The translations under genes were made by a program, and so were the position numbers. Source: Methylomonas paludis (GTDB lineage: Bacteria > Pseudomonadota > Gammaproteobacteria > Methylococcales > Methylomonadaceae). From it: 64,000 nucleotides of DNA. Numbering within the stretch: position 1 is the first letter of the stretch; each line of letters begins with the position of its first letter. The DNA lies in assembly GCF_018734325.1 (NCBI RefSeq), contig NZ_CP073754.1:1302001-1366000 (forward strand), read 5' to 3'. Below the pieces are notes generated by a model. That model made no database searches and had not been told where the DNA came from. It saw nothing but the letters and a program-made list of their open reading frames with translations. This document shows, piece after piece, positions 62,845 through 64,000 of the stretch.

Positions 62845-63393
62845 ATGAAATTCAATAAAACCTATCTGGCTTTGGCAATGTCGGCGTTTATTTTGACCGC
62901 TTGCGGCTCGTCTGACGAAACCGACAATCTGGCTGATACTTCCCAAGGTACTGATGCTTCTACCAGCGGTTTGTCCGATGGTTCATTGTCCGGCAACCAG
63001 TATGGTTCTTCTTCCGGTCTGGCATCCGGTTTAGGCCCTGAATTCAGTGATCCGAGCAATCCTTTGTCAAAACGGGTGATTTACTTTGAACTGGACAGCA
63101 GCCAAATCAAACAGGAGTTTGTGCCGGTGGTCGCCGCTCATGCCAATTATTTGCAATCGCATCCATCGCAACATGTGATTCTGGCCGGTCATGCCGACGA
63201 AAGAGGCTCCAGCGAATACAATATCGCGCTGGGTGAACAACGGGCCAAATCGGTGGAAAGACTGTTCAGAGCCCAAGGTGTTGGTGCATCACAACTGGAA
63301 ATTGTCAGCTACGGTGAAGAAAAACCCGCCGCTGCCGGCCATGATGAATCGTCATGGAGCTTGAACCGTCGCGTGGAAGTAGGTTATCAATGA
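62845..63393 (+). CDS. pal: Peptidoglycan-associated lipoprotein Pal
   Basis: A 182-aa outer-membrane lipoprotein. The signal peptide ends in the lipobox LTAC (FILTACGSS), followed by a Ser/Gly-rich linker and the OmpA-like peptidoglycan-binding domain (VIYFELDSSQIKQEFVPVVA; ILAGHADERGSSEYNIALGE; RVEVGYQ). The ATG at 62845 has GGAG seven bases upstream; the ATG two codons earlier is too close to that site. Its stop overlaps cpoB. Confidence 0.96.
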   Translation: MKFNKTYLALAMSAFILTACGSSDETDNLADTSQGTDASTSGLSDGSLSGNQYGSSSGLASGLGPEFSDPSNPLSKRVIYFELDSSQIKQEFVPVVAAHANYLQSHPSQHVILAGHADERGSSEYNIALGEQRAKSVERLFRAQGVGASQLEIVSYGEEKPAAAGHDESSWSLNRRVEVGYQ

Positions 63394-64000
63394 GGCAGTC
63401 GGCATTAGTAGCCCTGAGCGCAGTTGCGCTGATTTTCGGGACTACTGCCGCCACTGCGGCAGATGATGGTGCAGGGGTTCAGCAACCGGTACGCACACTG
63501 ACTGATAGCGGTGTTTACGATATTTTGAGCCGTATCGAGCAATTGCAGAATGAAGTTCAGCAATTGCGCGGTGTGGTGGAAGAACAGTCGCAAACCATCG
63601 CCGATTTACAGCGCAAGCAGGCTAATATGTACACCGATCTGGACAGTAGAGTTCAGGGCTTGACCCCGGCCGCTGCGTCAGCCAGTGGCGCTGCGGCAGC
63701 GGCTGTACCCGGTGCGGTACTGCCCGGTACGCCGGCAGCGCCTGCAGTTACCGCACCGGCAACACCCGCCTTTCCGGTGGCTGCACCTGCAACTGCCGGT
63801 ATTGTCGCGCCGCCTGCAACTACGCCGGCAGCGTCGGCACCGGTCAGTGCCGCCAATGAAAGAGATCGTTATCAGTTGGCTTATGAGACTTTGCGTAGTG
63901 GCCGTAACGAACAGGCCGTTAAGCAGTTTGAAGCGCTGCTGGTGGATTATCCGCGCGGTGAATACGCCGATAATGCCCAATACTGGCTGGGCGAAGCCTA
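63390..64000 (+). CDS. cpoB: Cell-division coordinator CpoB/YbgF (partial, runs off the window)
   Basis: At least 203 residues are visible. A signal peptide (MRQSALVALSAVALIFGTTA) is followed by a trimerising coiled coil (YDILSRIEQLQNEVQQLRGV), an Ala/Pro-rich linker of about 60 residues and the start of the TPR domain (AYETLRSGRNEQAVKQFEAL, then DYPRGEYADNAQYWLGEA). CpoB links Tol energy to peptidoglycan synthesis at the septum. The start overlaps the pal stop by 4 bases. The 3' end is outside the window. Confidence 0.93.
   Translation, partial: MRQSALVALSAVALIFGTTAATAADDGAGVQQPVRTLTDSGVYDILSRIEQLQNEVQQLRGVVEEQSQTIADLQRKQANMYTDLDSRVQGLTPAAASASGAAAAAVPGAVLPGTPAAPAVTAPATPAFPVAAPATAGIVAPPATTPAASAPVSAANERDRYQLAYETLRSGRNEQAVKQFEALLVDYPRGEYADNAQYWLGEA

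Noticed and set aside
1-64000. tRNA or rRNA genes
   Set aside because: No TTCGA-arm cloverleaf or rRNA signature was seen on either strand when reading the intergenic regions; a dedicated scan would settle this.

Overview
The window looks like chromosomal DNA of a gammaproteobacterium. The right end carries the conserved block yebC-ruvC-ruvA-ruvB-ybgC-tolQ-tolR-tolA-tolB-pal-cpoB in the usual order. A PEP-CTERM secreted protein, a FemAB-like DUF482 acyltransferase, a DUF938 methyltransferase and dense REP-type palindromes would suit a methanotroph-like (Methylococcales) host, but that placement is inference; no methane-oxidation gene is present.

Layout. 0-9.6 kb: the tail of an unidentified gene, a giant (about 1785 aa) phage-type polyvalent virion protein with an HEAAH motif, a FemAB-like acyltransferase, a DUF938 methyltransferase and a secreted beta-propeller protein. 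9.7-14.6 kb: accessory debris, comprising one copy of a 283-bp mobile repeat, a hicA pseudogene, PIN/Phd and ParDE toxin-antitoxin pairs, a truncated group II intron sitting exactly at the foot of a REP hairpin, and an internally deleted IS5-family element. 15.4-23.5 kb: an apparently intact type I restriction-modification operon hsdM-[vapB-vapC]-hsdS-[GIY-YIG/DUF4357]-hsdR, with vapB through the GIY-YIG gene linked by overlapping start and stop codons. 23.5-31.1 kb: a graveyard of defence genes (a VTPQ-repeat protein tail, an IS5 element, an hsdR split by the second copy of the 283-bp repeat, two hsdM 5' fragments, a broken vapC, a GHKL ATPase stub, an hsdR::hsdM chimera, a frameshifted DUF1016 nuclease, an hsdS stub) ending in an XRE regulator. 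31.2-34.2 kb: tlpA-like, serA, serB.

34.5-47.4 kb: a signalling array. Three paralogous soluble PAS-PAS histidine kinases (about 525-560 aa) are followed by a receiver-only degenerate regulator and an intact FixJ/LuxR-type regulator. Copies of a palindrome, CTGAGTA-N4-TACTCAG, lie upstream of the third kinase and of a secreted beta-helix gene (now split by an IS1380-family element), with a degenerate copy upstream of an unannotated 50-codon ORF that ends in a terminator. The arrangement suggests a small regulon.

47.4-54.9 kb: a second pair of T7-like internal-virion genes (gp14-like and gp13-like), a small membrane protein, a REP array, a candidate structured RNA, a PEP-CTERM protein, a vanadium-haloperoxidase-family secreted enzyme with a strongly folded leader, and a RAYT transposase surrounded by its cognate GTAG-footed REP hairpins (a REPtron). 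55-64 kb: housekeeping Ruv and Tol-Pal genes, interrupted only by a 125-bp tandem repeat between tolB and pal.

Function calls come from motif and family recognition by eye; no database search was run.
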